Source: Rubrivivax sp. (GTDB lineage: Bacteria > Pseudomonadota > Gammaproteobacteria > Burkholderiales > Burkholderiaceae_C). Taken from it: a stretch of 40,662 nucleotides of DNA. Below, in pieces: positions 26,635 to 34,121 of the stretch (the stretch's first letter is position 1; every line of letters begins with the position of its first letter). Made by a program: the position numbers and the translations under genes. Location: positions 1 to 40,662 of the forward strand of contig JAIXTY010000054.1 of NCBI GenBank assembly GCA_027483705.1, read 5' to 3'. The notes below the pieces were generated by a model. The model was not told the origin of the DNA, did no database searches, and saw nothing but the letters and a program-made list of their open reading frames with translations.

Positions 26635-27591
26635 TCAGTCCGCGCGGAGGCGCGGGTCGATCCAGGCCACCAGCACGTCGACCACCAAGTTGACGAGCAC
26701 CACCACCGCCGCCAGCAGCATGACCACGTCGCGCACCACGACGAGGTCGCGGTTGGCGATGGCCTGGAAGACCAGCCGGCCTATGCCCGGCAGCACGAAC
26801 ACGTTCTCGACGACGATGGTGCCGGTGACGAGGTTGGCGAACTGCAGCCCGCCCACCGTGAGCACCGGGATCATCGCGTTGCGCAGCACGTGGCGGCGCA
26901 GCGCCTGGCCGCGGGTCAGGCCCTTGGCGCGCGCGGTGCGCACGAAGTCCTCGCGCAGCACGTCGAGCACGGCCGAGCGCGGGACGCGCGCGAGGATCGC
27001 CGCCTGCACCACCGCCAGCGCAATGGCCGGCAGGATGAGTGCCTGCAGCGCGGGCCAGAAGCCGCCTCCATCGTGTTCGCGCCAGCCCGGAAAGCCGCCT
27101 GCGTTGACCCACTGCAGCTGCACCGCGAACAGCAGGATCAGCAGGATCGCGAACCAGAAGTTCGGGATCGCGATGCCCAGCTGGCTGGCGGCCATCACGC
27201 CCACGTCGCCCAGCTGGTTGTGGCGCGACGCGGCGTACACGCCCAGCACGAGGGCCACCACCACCGTGATGGCCATGGCCATCAGCGCCAGCGGCAGCGT
27301 GACCTCCAGGCGCTGCGTGATGAGCTCGGCCGTGGGCACGCCGTAGCTGATGCTCTGCGCCGTGGTGCCGCCCAGCCAGCCGCCGACCCACTGCGCATAA
27401 CGTTCGAAAGGAGGGCGGTCGAGGCCGAGCTGCGCTTCCATCGCAGCCAGCGACTCCGGTGTGGCGCTGTCGCCCAGGATCACCTGCGCCGCGTTGCCCG
27501 GCAGCAGCTCGAGCACCGCGAACACCACGACCGAGGCCACCAGCAAGGTGGCAACGAAGGTGGCCAGGCGGCGCAGCAGGAAGGGACCCAT
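26635..27591 (-). CDS. Peptide/nickel-type ABC transporter permease (DppB-like)
   Basis: A 318-residue inner-membrane permease of the DppB/OppB family. The family N-terminal helix (FLLRRLATFVATLLVASVVVFAVLELLPGN) and six hydrophobic segments are present, along with the EAA loop that docks the ATPase (VLREDFVRTARAKGLTRGQALRRHVLRNAMIPVL). Typical DppB proteins have a DppC partner, two ATPases and a binding protein in the same operon; none is seen in the window. The start ATG lacks a clear ribosome binding site and lies 39 bases after the Lrp gene, so the two may be cotranscribed. The length is normal and the protein is unbroken, so it may function with subunits encoded elsewhere. Confidence 0.92.
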   Translation of the reverse strand: MGPFLLRRLATFVATLLVASVVVFAVLELLPGNAAQVILGDSATPESLAAMEAQLGLDRPPFERYAQWVGGWLGGTTAQSISYGVPTAELITQRLEVTLPLALMAMAITVVVALVLGVYAASRHNQLGDVGVMAASQLGIAIPNFWFAILLILLFAVQLQWVNAGGFPGWREHDGGGFWPALQALILPAIALAVVQAAILARVPRSAVLDVLREDFVRTARAKGLTRGQALRRHVLRNAMIPVLTVGGLQFANLVTGTIVVENVFVLPGIGRLVFQAIANRDLVVVRDVVMLLAAVVVLVNLVVDVLVAWIDPRLRAD

Positions 27592-27630
27592 GGGCGCGGG
27601 ATGATGCCCGAGGCCACCGGGCCCCGGCCT

Positions 27631-28056
27631 TCAGCTGATCTTGTAGGTCTGCAGGTGGATGCTGGTCTCGGTGCCGGCGATGCCCTTGATCAGCCGCACG
27701 CGCTCCAGCACCGCGGCCAGTTCGCCCAGGTTGGGCGCGCGCAGTTCGGCCAGCAGGTCCCAGCGGCCGTTGGTGTCGTGAAGGCCGGCCACGCCGGGCT
27801 CGCCCAGCAGGTGCGCGATCACCTCGCGCGTCTGGTTGCCTTCCACCGTGATGCTCATCCAGGCCGTGATGCGCTGGGTTTCGGCGTCGGGCCGCAGCAG
27901 CACGGTGTAGCCCACCAGCACGCCCTCGTCCTCTAGCTTGCGGATGCGGTTGGTGACGGTCCCGCGCGAGACGCCCAGGCGCTTGGCCAGCAGCGCCACC
28001 GGCGTGCGGGCGTCCTGGCGCAGCAGCGCGATGAGCTGGATGTCGGTGGAGTCCAT
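27631..28056 (-). CDS. Lrp/AsnC family transcriptional regulator
   Basis: A 141-residue regulator with an N-terminal helix-turn-helix (DIQLIALLRQDARTPVALLAKRLGVSRGTVTNRIRKLEDEGVLVGYT) and a C-terminal RAM ligand-binding domain (ITAWMSITVEGNQTREVIAHLL, GRWDLLAELRAPNLGELAAVLERV, GIAGTETSIHLQTYKIS). These regulators form dimers and octamers that respond to amino acids. It is divergent from ornithine cyclodeaminase over a 143-base region with inverted repeats, so it probably controls that gene in response to ornithine, arginine or proline, and its own expression too (inference from layout). The start ATG has TGGTGG-poor upstream sequence; GCATTGTGGCAG overlaps the candidate operator. Confidence 0.95.
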   Translation of the reverse strand: MDSTDIQLIALLRQDARTPVALLAKRLGVSRGTVTNRIRKLEDEGVLVGYTVLLRPDAETQRITAWMSITVEGNQTREVIAHLLGEPGVAGLHDTNGRWDLLAELRAPNLGELAAVLERVRLIKGIAGTETSIHLQTYKIS

Positions 28057-28066
28057 GCTGCATTGT

Positions 28067-28121
28067 GGCAGCGAGCGCTGCCGAAATGGCAGAAGACTGA
28101 CGGATCCGAAGCACTTCTGCC
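28067..28121. promoter_or_regulatory. Candidate operator region between Lrp and ornithine cyclodeaminase
   Basis: Two inverted repeats share one half-site word. GGCAGCG (28067-28073) pairs with CGCTGCC (28076-28082), and GGCAGAAG (28088-28095) pairs with CTTCTGCC (28114-28121). The left arms start 21 bases apart, two helical turns, which suits a multimeric Lrp-type protein wrapping DNA. This lies in the 143-base divergent promoter region and is immediately adjacent to the Lrp start. Confidence 0.5.
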
Positions 28122-28199
28122 GCTTCTGCTTGCCAGTGGGCTCTCGAAGAATCCTTCCTGTCGCCGCAAGGCCCTCTCTTGAACCTGCGAACCTGCCCC

Positions 28200-29240
28200 A
28201 TGACGACCTTCCTCGCCCCGCAAGACATCGCCCGCATCGTGCACGCCCACGGCCTGCCGGCGGTGCTGAACCGCCTGGCCGACACCATCGCGGCCGACTT
28301 CCGCCGCTGGCCCGAGTTCGACAAGGTGCCGCGCGTGGCCGCGCACTCGCGCCTGGGTGTCATCGAGCTCATGCCGGTGGCCGACAGCGAGCGCTACAGC
28401 TTCAAGTACGTCAACGGCCACCCGGGCAACGGTGCGCACGGCCTGCCCACGGTGATGGCCTTCGGCGTGCTGGCCGACGTGGCCACGGGCCAGCCGCTGC
28501 TGCTGAGCGAGCTCACGCTGACCACCGCGCTGCGCACCGCCGCCACCTCGCTGATGGCCGCCCGCGTGCTGGCCCGGCCCGGGGCGCGCACGATGGCGCT
28601 CATCGGCAACGGCGCGCAGGCCGAGTTCCAGGCGCTGGCCTTCCACCACGGCCTGGGCGTGCGCGAGCTGCGCCTGTTTGACGTCGACCCGGCGGCCACC
28701 GCCAAGCTGGTGCGCAACCTGCGCGCCGTGCCGGGACTGGTGCTGACGGTGTGCGCCAGCACCGCCGAGGCCGTGCGCGGCGCCGACATCGTGACGACGA
28801 TCACCGCCGACAAGCGCAACGCCGTGATCATCGAGCCCGGCATGCTGGAGCCCGGCATGCATCTCAACGCGGTGGGTGGTGATTGCCCCGGCAAGACCGA
28901 GCTGCACCGCGGCGTGCTGGAGGCGGCGAGCGTGTTCGTGGAGTACGAGCCGCAGACGCGCATCGAAGGCGACCTGCAGCAGATGCCGGCCGACTTTGCC
29001 GTCACCGAGCTGTGGCGCGTGCTCACCGGCCAGGCGAGTGGCCGGCAGCGCGCCGACGAGATCACGGTGTTCGACTCCGTCGGCTTTGCGCTCGAGGACT
29101 TCTCGGCGCTGCGCCTGGTGCAGCAACTGGCCGCCGAGCTGGGCCTGGGCGTGCCGCTGGCGCTGATCCCGACGCTGGCCGATCCGAAGGACCTGTTCGC
29201 GCAGCTGCAGCCGGCAGCTCAGGCGCTGAAGGCGGCCTGA
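28200..29240 (+). CDS. Ornithine cyclodeaminase
   Basis: A 346-residue NAD-dependent enzyme that turns L-ornithine into L-proline and ammonia. Motifs are the substrate-binding SERYSFKYVNGHPGN segment and LPTVMAFGVLADVATGQPLLLSE, the dimer strand region ALRTAATSLMAARVLARPGA, and the dinucleotide-binding LIGNGAQAEFQALAF. MHLNAVGGDCPGKTEL follows. The match is to true cyclodeaminase rather than the shorter mu-crystallin group. ATG 28200 is used; the TTG seven codons upstream is less likely. It is divergent from an Lrp regulator, and a terminator follows 27 bases after its stop. It likely feeds arginine/ornithine carbon and nitrogen into proline catabolism. Confidence 0.94.
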   Translation: MTTFLAPQDIARIVHAHGLPAVLNRLADTIAADFRRWPEFDKVPRVAAHSRLGVIELMPVADSERYSFKYVNGHPGNGAHGLPTVMAFGVLADVATGQPLLLSELTLTTALRTAATSLMAARVLARPGARTMALIGNGAQAEFQALAFHHGLGVRELRLFDVDPAATAKLVRNLRAVPGLVLTVCASTAEAVRGADIVTTITADKRNAVIIEPGMLEPGMHLNAVGGDCPGKTELHRGVLEAASVFVEYEPQTRIEGDLQQMPADFAVTELWRVLTGQASGRQRADEITVFDSVGFALEDFSALRLVQQLAAELGLGVPLALIPTLADPKDLFAQLQPAAQALKAA

Positions 29241-29267
29241 CGAAGTCAGTGCCCGCTCTGCAATGAC

Positions 29268-29294
29268 AAGGGCCGCCCGAGGGCGGCCCTTTCT
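29268..29294. terminator. Bidirectional terminator after ornithine cyclodeaminase
   Basis: AAGGGCCGCC (29268-29277) and GGCGGCCCTT (29282-29291) pair over 10 bases with a CGAG tetraloop, and TTT continues on the plus strand (29290-29292). On the minus strand the stem is preceded by AAA and ends in TT, so it may also serve the convergent small gene at 29311-29562. Confidence 0.8.
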
Positions 29295-29310
29295 GCTGGG
29301 CGCGTTGCGC

Positions 29311-29562
29311 TCAGCCGAGTTCGTGGCGGTCGGCCGCGGCGAACATCTCGGCGGCCACGCGCGGGTCGTGGCGGGCCATCTGGCGGGCCAGGGCGCGCAC
29401 CTTCGCGGCCTCGGCCACGCGGCTGCGGTAGGCGCGGTGCTGAGCCAGCCCGGCGCGCAGCGAGGCCCAGGCCTGGCGCAGCGCCATCACGGCGGCGACG
29501 GCGGCGCGGGCGCCGCGGGGTTCGGCAACGTGGGCGGGGGTGTGGACGGTCACGGTGGTCAT
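29311..29562 (-). CDS. Small conserved-looking protein of unknown function (83 residues)
   Basis: An 83-residue soluble protein, mostly helical. It begins MTTVTVHTPAHVAEPRGARA, continues with a basic helix (MALRQAWASLRAGLAQHRAYRSRVA) and ends KVRALARQMARHDPRVAAEMFAAADRHELG. The DPxxAAEMFAAADRHE ending resembles short hypothetical proteins I recall from Burkholderiales, but I do not recognise a named family. The ATG has GAGGTG just upstream. A good sigma-70-type promoter (29640 to 29612) would give a leader of about 40 bases. It is divergent from a LysR regulator and ends at a shared terminator, so it is probably a real, well-expressed gene and possibly a LysR target. Confidence 0.75.
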   Translation of the reverse strand: MTTVTVHTPAHVAEPRGARAAVAAVMALRQAWASLRAGLAQHRAYRSRVAEAAKVRALARQMARHDPRVAAEMFAAADRHELG

Positions 29563-29611
29563 GGTGGTCACCTCGGTCGGTGAAGCTGCGGTCGGCAGCT
29601 CGATGGACCGA

Positions 29612-29640
29612 ATATTAGTGGTAACCCCAATGACATTCAA
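29612..29640 (-). promoter_or_regulatory. Sigma-70-type promoter of the 83-residue gene
   Basis: On the minus strand, TTGAAT (29640-29635), exactly 17 bases, then TAATAT (29617-29612). This stands out because the surrounding DNA is very GC-rich and the spacing is ideal. Transcription should start near 29605, about 43 bases before the ATG at 29562. The -35 box lies within a palindrome (29634-29647). Confidence 0.65.
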
Positions 29641-29699
29641 CTGAATGATGCCCATGTAAGGTATCAACATTGTGCATGTCATAGTCGGCCCAATGACAC
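29626..29699. promoter_or_regulatory. Candidate LysR-type operator region
   Basis: Repeats cluster before the LysR start: a palindrome CATTCA-AC-TGAATG (29634-29647), distant arms ATGACAT (29630-29636) and ATGTCAT (29676-29682), and a direct repeat CCCAATGACA at 29626-29635 and 29690-29699, the last spanning the LysR start codon. The palindrome covers the -35 box of the divergent small gene, as expected for a LysR protein that controls itself and its neighbour (inference). Confidence 0.45.
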
Positions 29700-30628
29700 C
29701 CAACTTCCGCACCCTCGACCTCAACCTGCTGCGCGTGTTCGACGCCACCATGGCCGAAGGCAGCCTCACGCGCGCCGCCGCCACGCTGGCGATGACGCAG
29801 CCGGCCGTGAGCCACGCGCTCAAGCGCCTGCGCGAGCACCTCGGCGAGGAGCTCTTCGAGCGCGTGGCCCACGGCGTGCGCCCCACGCCCCGCGCCGAGG
29901 CGCTGTGGCCCGCCGTGCGCGACGCGCTGGCGGCGCTGCGGCACAGCCTGGCGCCCGGCGACTTCAACCCCGCCGAGGACGACACGCAGTTCCACCTGGC
30001 CATGGCCGACTCCACCGCCTCGCTGCTGTCGCCGCCGCTGGTGCAGGTGATCGAGGCCACCGGCGCACGCGTCAACCTGCGCGTGCTGCCGCTGACCACG
30101 CGCGACCCCTCGCGCCTGGTCGACAGCGGCGAGGCCGACCTCGCCGTCGGCTTCTTCCCCGACCTCATCACCCGGCTCGTCTCGCAGGGCGACAGCGCGC
30201 ACCTGCGCCACCAGCGCCTGTACGACACGCGCTACGTCTGCGTGATGCGGCACGGCCACCCGCTGGCCGCCGCCGGGGCGCTGACGCTGCCGGCCTTCGT
30301 GGCGGCGCACCACCTGCTCGTCAGCTTCTCGGGCCGGCCCTACGGCCTGGTCGACCAGGCGCTTGCCGCGCTGGGCCTGAAGCGCCGCATCGTGCTGACG
30401 GTGAACCAGTTCGCCACGGCCGGCCGTGTGGTGAGCGCCAGCGAGCTGCTGGCGGTGCTGCCCGAGAGCTTCGTCGAGGCCACCGGCGTGGCCGAGGCGC
30501 TGGCCATCCGCGAGATCCCGCTGGCGCTGGACCCGGTGCACGTGGAGATGGTGTGGCACCTGCGCCGCGACGCCGACGCGGCACACCGCTGGCTGCGGCG
30601 TCAGGTACGCGAGGCGGCCGGGGCCTGA
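29693..30628 (+). CDS. LysR family transcriptional regulator
   Basis: A 311-residue LysR-type regulator. The N-terminal winged helix-turn-helix is clear (LDLNLLRVFDATMAEGSLTRAAATLAMTQPAVSHALKRLREHLGEELFERV). The effector-binding domain starts near residue 92 and includes NLRVLPLTTRDPSRLVDSGEADLAVGFF and HLLVSFSGRPYGLVDQAL, a pattern of the NodD/SyrM-like or PcpR-like branch. ATG 29693 is chosen; a GTG seven codons upstream (29672) is possible. There is no good ribosome binding site, and the leader may be very short. It is divergent from an 83-residue gene and converges on an aminotransferase 16 bases away. The effector is unknown. Confidence 0.95.
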   Translation: MTPNFRTLDLNLLRVFDATMAEGSLTRAAATLAMTQPAVSHALKRLREHLGEELFERVAHGVRPTPRAEALWPAVRDALAALRHSLAPGDFNPAEDDTQFHLAMADSTASLLSPPLVQVIEATGARVNLRVLPLTTRDPSRLVDSGEADLAVGFFPDLITRLVSQGDSAHLRHQRLYDTRYVCVMRHGHPLAAAGALTLPAFVAAHHLLVSFSGRPYGLVDQALAALGLKRRIVLTVNQFATAGRVVSASELLAVLPESFVEATGVAEALAIREIPLALDPVHVEMVWHLRRDADAAHRWLRRQVREAAGA

Positions 30629-30644
30629 GCCTGCGGCGCGGCGG

Positions 30645-31841
30645 CTACAGCACCGCCGCCATCGCCACCGCCGTGCGCTCCACGTTGCCGGTGTTGAGCC
30701 CGGCCACGCAGATGCGGCCCGAGCGCACGAGGTAGACGCCGAACTCCTCGCGCAAGCGGTCCACCTGCGCGGCACTCAGGCCGGTGTAGCTGAACATGCC
30801 GCGCTGGCTGAGGAAGTAGCCGAAGTCGCGCCCCGGCTGCTTGGCGCCGAGCACGCCGTGCAGCGAGCGCCGCATGGCCTGGATGCGCGTGCGCATGGCC
30901 GCCACGTCGGCGTGCCAGGCGGCGCGCAGCTCGGGCTGGCTCAGCACACGGCTCACGATGCCTGCGGCATGGATGGCCGGGCTGCTGTAGTTGCGGCGCA
31001 CGGTGGCCTTCATCTGGCCGAGCACGCGCTCGGCCTCTTCGGCCGATTCGCAAACCACGCTCAGGGCGCCCGCGCGCTCGCCGTACAGGCTCATGCTCTT
31101 GCTGAACGAGTTCGCCACGAACGCCGTGAGGCCGGCGTCGGCCACCGCGCGGATGGCAAAGGCGTCTTCCTCGATGCCGTCGCCATAGCCCTGGTAGGCG
31201 ATGTCGAGGTAGGGGATCAGCCCGCGGCGCTTCAGCACCGGGATCAGCTCGGCCCACTGCGCCGCCGACAGGTCCACACCCGTCGGGTTGTGGCAGCAGG
31301 CGTGCAGCAGCACGATGCTGCCGGCCGGCAGCGCGTCCAGCGCTTCCATCATGGCGCCGAAGCGCACGCCGCCGGTGGCGGCGTCGTAGTACGGGTAGGT
31401 GTTCACCGTGACGCCGGCGCCCTCGAACATGGCGCGGTGGTTATCCCAGGTGGGGTCGCTCACCCACACGGCGCTGCCGGGCAGCCAGCGCCTGATGAAG
31501 TCGGCGCCCACCTTGAGGCCGCCGCTGGAGCCCACGGTCTGCAGCGTGGCCACGCGGCCGGCCTTCACCGCCGCGTGGTCGGCGCCGAACAGCAGGCCCT
31601 GCACGGCGCTGCGCATGGCGGCCGAGCCTTCGATGGGCAGGTAGGGCTTGGCGCCGCCCTCGGCCAGCATCTGCGCCTCGGCCTGCTTCACGCAGTCGAG
31701 CACCGGGATGCGGCCGGCGTCGTCGAAGTAGATGCCGATGGACAGGTTGACCTTGTCCTTTCGCGGGTCCTTCTGGAAGGCCTCGTTCAGGCTCAGGATG
31801 GGGTCGCCGGCATACGGCTCGACGTGGCTGAACACGCTCAT
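30645..31841 (-). CDS. Aromatic/aspartate amino acid aminotransferase (class I)
   Basis: A 398-residue PLP enzyme of the AspC/TyrB subgroup that swaps amino groups between aromatic or acidic amino acids and 2-oxoglutarate. Active-site residues are visible: N185 in CCHNPTG, D213 and Y216 in YLDIAYQG, the PLP lysine K248 in [15 protein letters not shown], and R256. The start [18 protein letters not shown] is typical. The proteobacterial aromatic enzyme has this length. Its ATG overlaps the glutathione peroxidase stop by four bases (31838-31841), so the two genes form one operon; the functional link is not obvious. Substrate choice between aspartate and tyrosine cannot be settled from these motifs. 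Confidence 0.94.
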   Translation of the reverse strand: MSVFSHVEPYAGDPILSLNEAFQKDPRKDKVNLSIGIYFDDAGRIPVLDCVKQAEAQMLAEGGAKPYLPIEGSAAMRSAVQGLLFGADHAAVKAGRVATLQTVGSSGGLKVGADFIRRWLPGSAVWVSDPTWDNHRAMFEGAGVTVNTYPYYDAATGGVRFGAMMEALDALPAGSIVLLHACCHNPTGVDLSAAQWAELIPVLKRRGLIPYLDIAYQGYGDGIEEDAFAIRAVADAGLTAFVANSFSKSMSLYGERAGALSVVCESAEEAERVLGQMKATVRRNYSSPAIHAAGIVSRVLSQPELRAAWHADVAAMRTRIQAMRRSLHGVLGAKQPGRDFGYFLSQRGMFSYTGLSAAQVDRLREEFGVYLVRSGRICVAGLNTGNVERTAVAMAAVL

Positions 31842-32344
31842 GCCGCCACCTTCTCGGCCAGCGCCTTCTCGATGTCGGCGCGCAGCTTCTCGGGCGCGTC
31901 GTTGGGGGCGTAGCGCTTGCGCACATTGCCATCGCGGCCGACGAGGAACTTCGTGAAGTTCCACTTGATGCCCTCGGTGCCCAGCACGCCCGGCGCCTGC
32001 GCCTTGAGCCACTGCCACAGCGGGTGCGCCTCGCGGCCGTTGACCTGCGTCTTGGCCATCATCGGGAAGCTGACGCCGTAGTTCAGCTGGCAGAAGCTGG
32101 CGATCTCGTCGTTGCTGCCGGGGTCCTGCGCGCCGAACTCGTTGCTCGGAAAGCCCACGATGACGAGGCCCTGGTCGCGGTAGTCCTGCCAGAGCTTCTC
32201 GAGCCCGCCGAACTGCGGCGTGAAGCCGCAGGCGCTGGCGGTGTTGACGATCAGCAGCACCTTGCCGCGCTGGCTGGAGAGCTGGGCCTTCTCGCCGGTG
32301 ATGGACAGGGCTTCGAAGTCGTAGACGCTGGTGGTGGCGGGCAT
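31838..32344 (-). CDS. Glutathione peroxidase-family thiol peroxidase
   Basis: A 168-residue thioredoxin-fold peroxidase. The active-site segment [13 protein letters not shown] has Cys (C39) rather than selenocysteine. The tetrad partners are in [12 protein letters not shown] (Gln) and KWNFTKFLV (Trp, Asn). There is no signal peptide, so it is cytoplasmic. Bacterial Cys forms often use thioredoxin rather than glutathione. It is the first gene of a two-gene operon with the aminotransferase and is divergent from the response regulator. The start has CAGGAGCCGCC just upstream of ATG. Although a selenium pathway is nearby, this enzyme does not itself use selenium. Confidence 0.95.
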   Translation of the reverse strand: MPATTSVYDFEALSITGEKAQLSSQRGKVLLIVNTASACGFTPQFGGLEKLWQDYRDQGLVIVGFPSNEFGAQDPGSNDEIASFCQLNYGVSFPMMAKTQVNGREAHPLWQWLKAQAPGVLGTEGIKWNFTKFLVGRDGNVRKRYAPNDAPEKLRADIEKALAEKVAA

Positions 32345-32388
32345 GGCGGCTCCTGGGCGAGTGCGGGGGGCAGGCTGGGGCGGGGCAG

Positions 32389-32410
32389 GGCCGGATCGTA
32401 TCGTCCGGCC
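32389..32410. promoter_or_regulatory. Inverted repeat in the divergent promoter region
   Basis: GGCCGGA (32389-32395) and TCCGGCC (32404-32410) flank an 8-base centre that holds TCGTATCG. A related word, CCGGACGATCC, recurs at 32454-32464. Both lie in the 157-base gap between divergent glutathione peroxidase and response regulator genes, so an operator controlling either is possible. Confidence 0.4.
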
Positions 32411-32501
32411 TGCGCCTCACGCTCCAGGGGGCGTTGACGTGCCGCCCCCGCCGCCGGACGATCCACGCCCCGCCGTGCCCCGAGGCTGACCCGAGAACAC
32501 C

Positions 32502-33263
32502 ATGTCCGAGCCGATCCGCCTTGCCCTCGTCGGCCTCAGCGATGCCGAGCGCGCGATGGTCGCTGCCGTGGCCGCGTCGCTGCCCGGCGTGGGCCTGGTG
32601 CAGGACATCGACCGTGCGCAGTTCCTGGTGGCCGACGCCGAGCACACGCCGTCGGTGAAGCTCGTGCTGGCGGCCGAGAAGCTCAAGCGCACGCTGTGGG
32701 TGGGCACGCCGCCGCCGATGGGCTCGGTGGCCGTGGTCGACCGGCCGCTGGTGGCCGAGGCCGTGCAGGCCGCGCTGATGGCCCTGCTGCCGGTGCCGGT
32801 GCCGGTGCCGGTGCCGGTGCCGGACCCCGCGCCGGCCGCGCCGCCGCCGCTGCAGCGCGCGCTGCTGGTCGACGACAGCGAGGTCGCGCTGCGCTTCCTG
32901 GAGACGCGGCTGCAGCGCTGGGGCCTGGTGATGGACCGCGCGCTCGGCAGCAACCGCGCCATCGAGCTGTTGGCGGCCGAGGAGCCCTACGACTTCGTGT
33001 TCATCGACGTCGAGCTGGGCCCGCAGAGCACGCTCGACGGCTTCGCGCTGGCCCAGCACATCCGCCGTCAGCACCGCCGCGAGCCGGTGCCGCCGGTGCT
33101 GGTGTTCGTGTCGGCGCATGCCAGCCCCTCGCACCGCGCCCGCGGCCAGCTCGCCGGCGGCGACGCCTACCTGGCCAAGCCGCTCGACGAGGTGGAGCTG
33201 CAGCGCCTGTTGCTGCGCCACGGCCTGAAGCCGCGCGCGGCCGCGCCTTCAGTGCCGGGCTGA
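32502..33263 (+). CDS. Response regulator with C-terminal receiver domain and (Pro-Val)n hinge
   Basis: A 253-residue protein. The C-terminal part (about 118-245) is a complete receiver: acidic pair D124-D125 in LLVDDSE, phosphoacceptor D169 in VFIDVELG, S204 in VFVSAHAS and K226 in YLAKPLDE. The N-terminal part (1-95) has the alternating strand-helix pattern of a receiver but lacks the key acidic residues, so it is probably a degenerate receiver. The two are joined by [21 protein letters not shown], a stiff Pro-rich hinge coded by hexamer repeats. There is no DNA-binding or enzymatic output domain, so it likely works through protein contacts, like CheY-type regulators. No kinase partner is adjacent. 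Its last 15 bases overlap the convergent EamA gene. Confidence 0.88.
   Translation: MSEPIRLALVGLSDAERAMVAAVAASLPGVGLVQDIDRAQFLVADAEHTPSVKLVLAAEKLKRTLWVGTPPPMGSVAVVDRPLVAEAVQAALMALLPVPVPVPVPVPDPAPAAPPPLQRALLVDDSEVALRFLETRLQRWGLVMDRALGSNRAIELLAAEEPYDFVFIDVELGPQSTLDGFALAQHIRRQHRREPVPPVLVFVSAHASPSHRARGQLAGGDAYLAKPLDEVELQRLLLRHGLKPRAAAPSVPG
32790..32819 (+). repeat. Five perfect CCGGTG hexamer repeats
   Basis: Five uninterrupted copies code for the Pro-Val hinge of the response regulator. Copy-number change would alter hinge length by two residues per unit and keep the frame. Confidence 0.9.
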
Positions 33264-34118
33264 GAGCAGCGCCGCGCCGAGGATCAGCGCGCCGCCCAGC
33301 GCCAGCGTCGGCGTGATCTGCCCGGCGCCCAGCAGCATCGCCGAGACGCTGGCGAACAGCACCTCGGTCAGCATCACCACCGCCGTCACGTTAGCCGGCA
33401 GGCGCGCCGCGCCGTACTGCAGCGCCAGGTTGCCGGCCAGGAACACCACGGCCAGCGCCAGCGCGCCGGCCATCCAGCCCAGGGCCGGCGCCGGCGGCAG
33501 CGCCACGGTACCCTGCCAGGTGAGCGTCGCGGCCAGCACGCCGGCCACGCTGGCGCCGCCGAAGAACATCGCCAGCGCGCGCGCCGCCTCGGGCTGGTGG
33601 GCCTCGCGGCGCAGCATCACGTTGTTCAGCGCGAAGCTGAAGCCACCGATCAGCCCCAGCCAGTCGGGCAGGCCCTGCGGCACCGGCAGGCCGCCATCGG
33701 CCGGCCACAGCACCACGGCGGCGCCGGTGAGCGCCATCGCCACGCGCGCCAGCGCCAGCGCGGTGAGCCGCTCGTTCAGCAGCAGCCGCGCCAGCAGCAC
33801 CGCCCACAGCGGCATCAGGTAGAACAGCAGCACCACGCGCACCACGTCGCCGATGGTCACCGCCCAGTTGAAGGTGGCGTTGGTAGTGCCCGAGGCCAGC
33901 ACCAGCACCCACAGCACCGGTGTCTTCAGCAGGTGCGCGATGGCCGCCGGCCGCGTGGCCGCGATCAGCGCCACGGCCAGCGTGTAGATCAGCACCGTGG
34001 CCCACAGCGGGTGCAGGCCGGCGCCCTCGAGCTGGCGGAAGGGCCACCAGCTCACGCCCCAGGTGAAGGCGTTCACCATCAGGGCCGCCACCGGCAGCCA
34101 GCGCAGCGCGGCGCTCAT
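33249..34118 (-). CDS. EamA/DMT-family transporter
   Basis: A 289-residue inner-membrane protein with ten hydrophobic segments in two EamA halves (about 1-140 and 150-289). Characteristic pieces are AFTWGVSWWPFRQLE, LLNERLTALALARVAMALTGAAVVL and, in the second half, VVMLTEVLFASVSAMLLG. Family members export amino acids or metabolites, or take up small molecules; the substrate cannot be predicted. It starts 3 bases after lplT on the same strand, so the two are cotranscribed. Its 3' end overlaps the convergent response regulator gene by 15 bases. Confidence 0.92.
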   Translation of the reverse strand: MSAALRWLPVAALMVNAFTWGVSWWPFRQLEGAGLHPLWATVLIYTLAVALIAATRPAAIAHLLKTPVLWVLVLASGTTNATFNWAVTIGDVVRVVLLFYLMPLWAVLLARLLLNERLTALALARVAMALTGAAVVLWPADGGLPVPQGLPDWLGLIGGFSFALNNVMLRREAHQPEAARALAMFFGGASVAGVLAATLTWQGTVALPPAPALGWMAGALALAVVFLAGNLALQYGAARLPANVTAVVMLTEVLFASVSAMLLGAGQITPTLALGGALILGAALLSARH

Positions 34119-34121
34119 CGG

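Noticed and set aside
24374..28372. A 1332-codon open frame on the minus strand
   Set aside because: It crosses the PEP-CTERM, permease and Lrp genes in another frame and is made of Arg/Ala/Gly/Pro runs, the usual shadow in GC-rich DNA.
31838..32344. Selenocysteine-containing glutathione peroxidase
   Set aside because: The active-site codon is TGC for Cys and there is no in-frame TGA in the gene.
32790..32819. Phase-variation switch in the response regulator
   Set aside because: The repeat unit is six bases, so slippage would change length but not turn the gene off.
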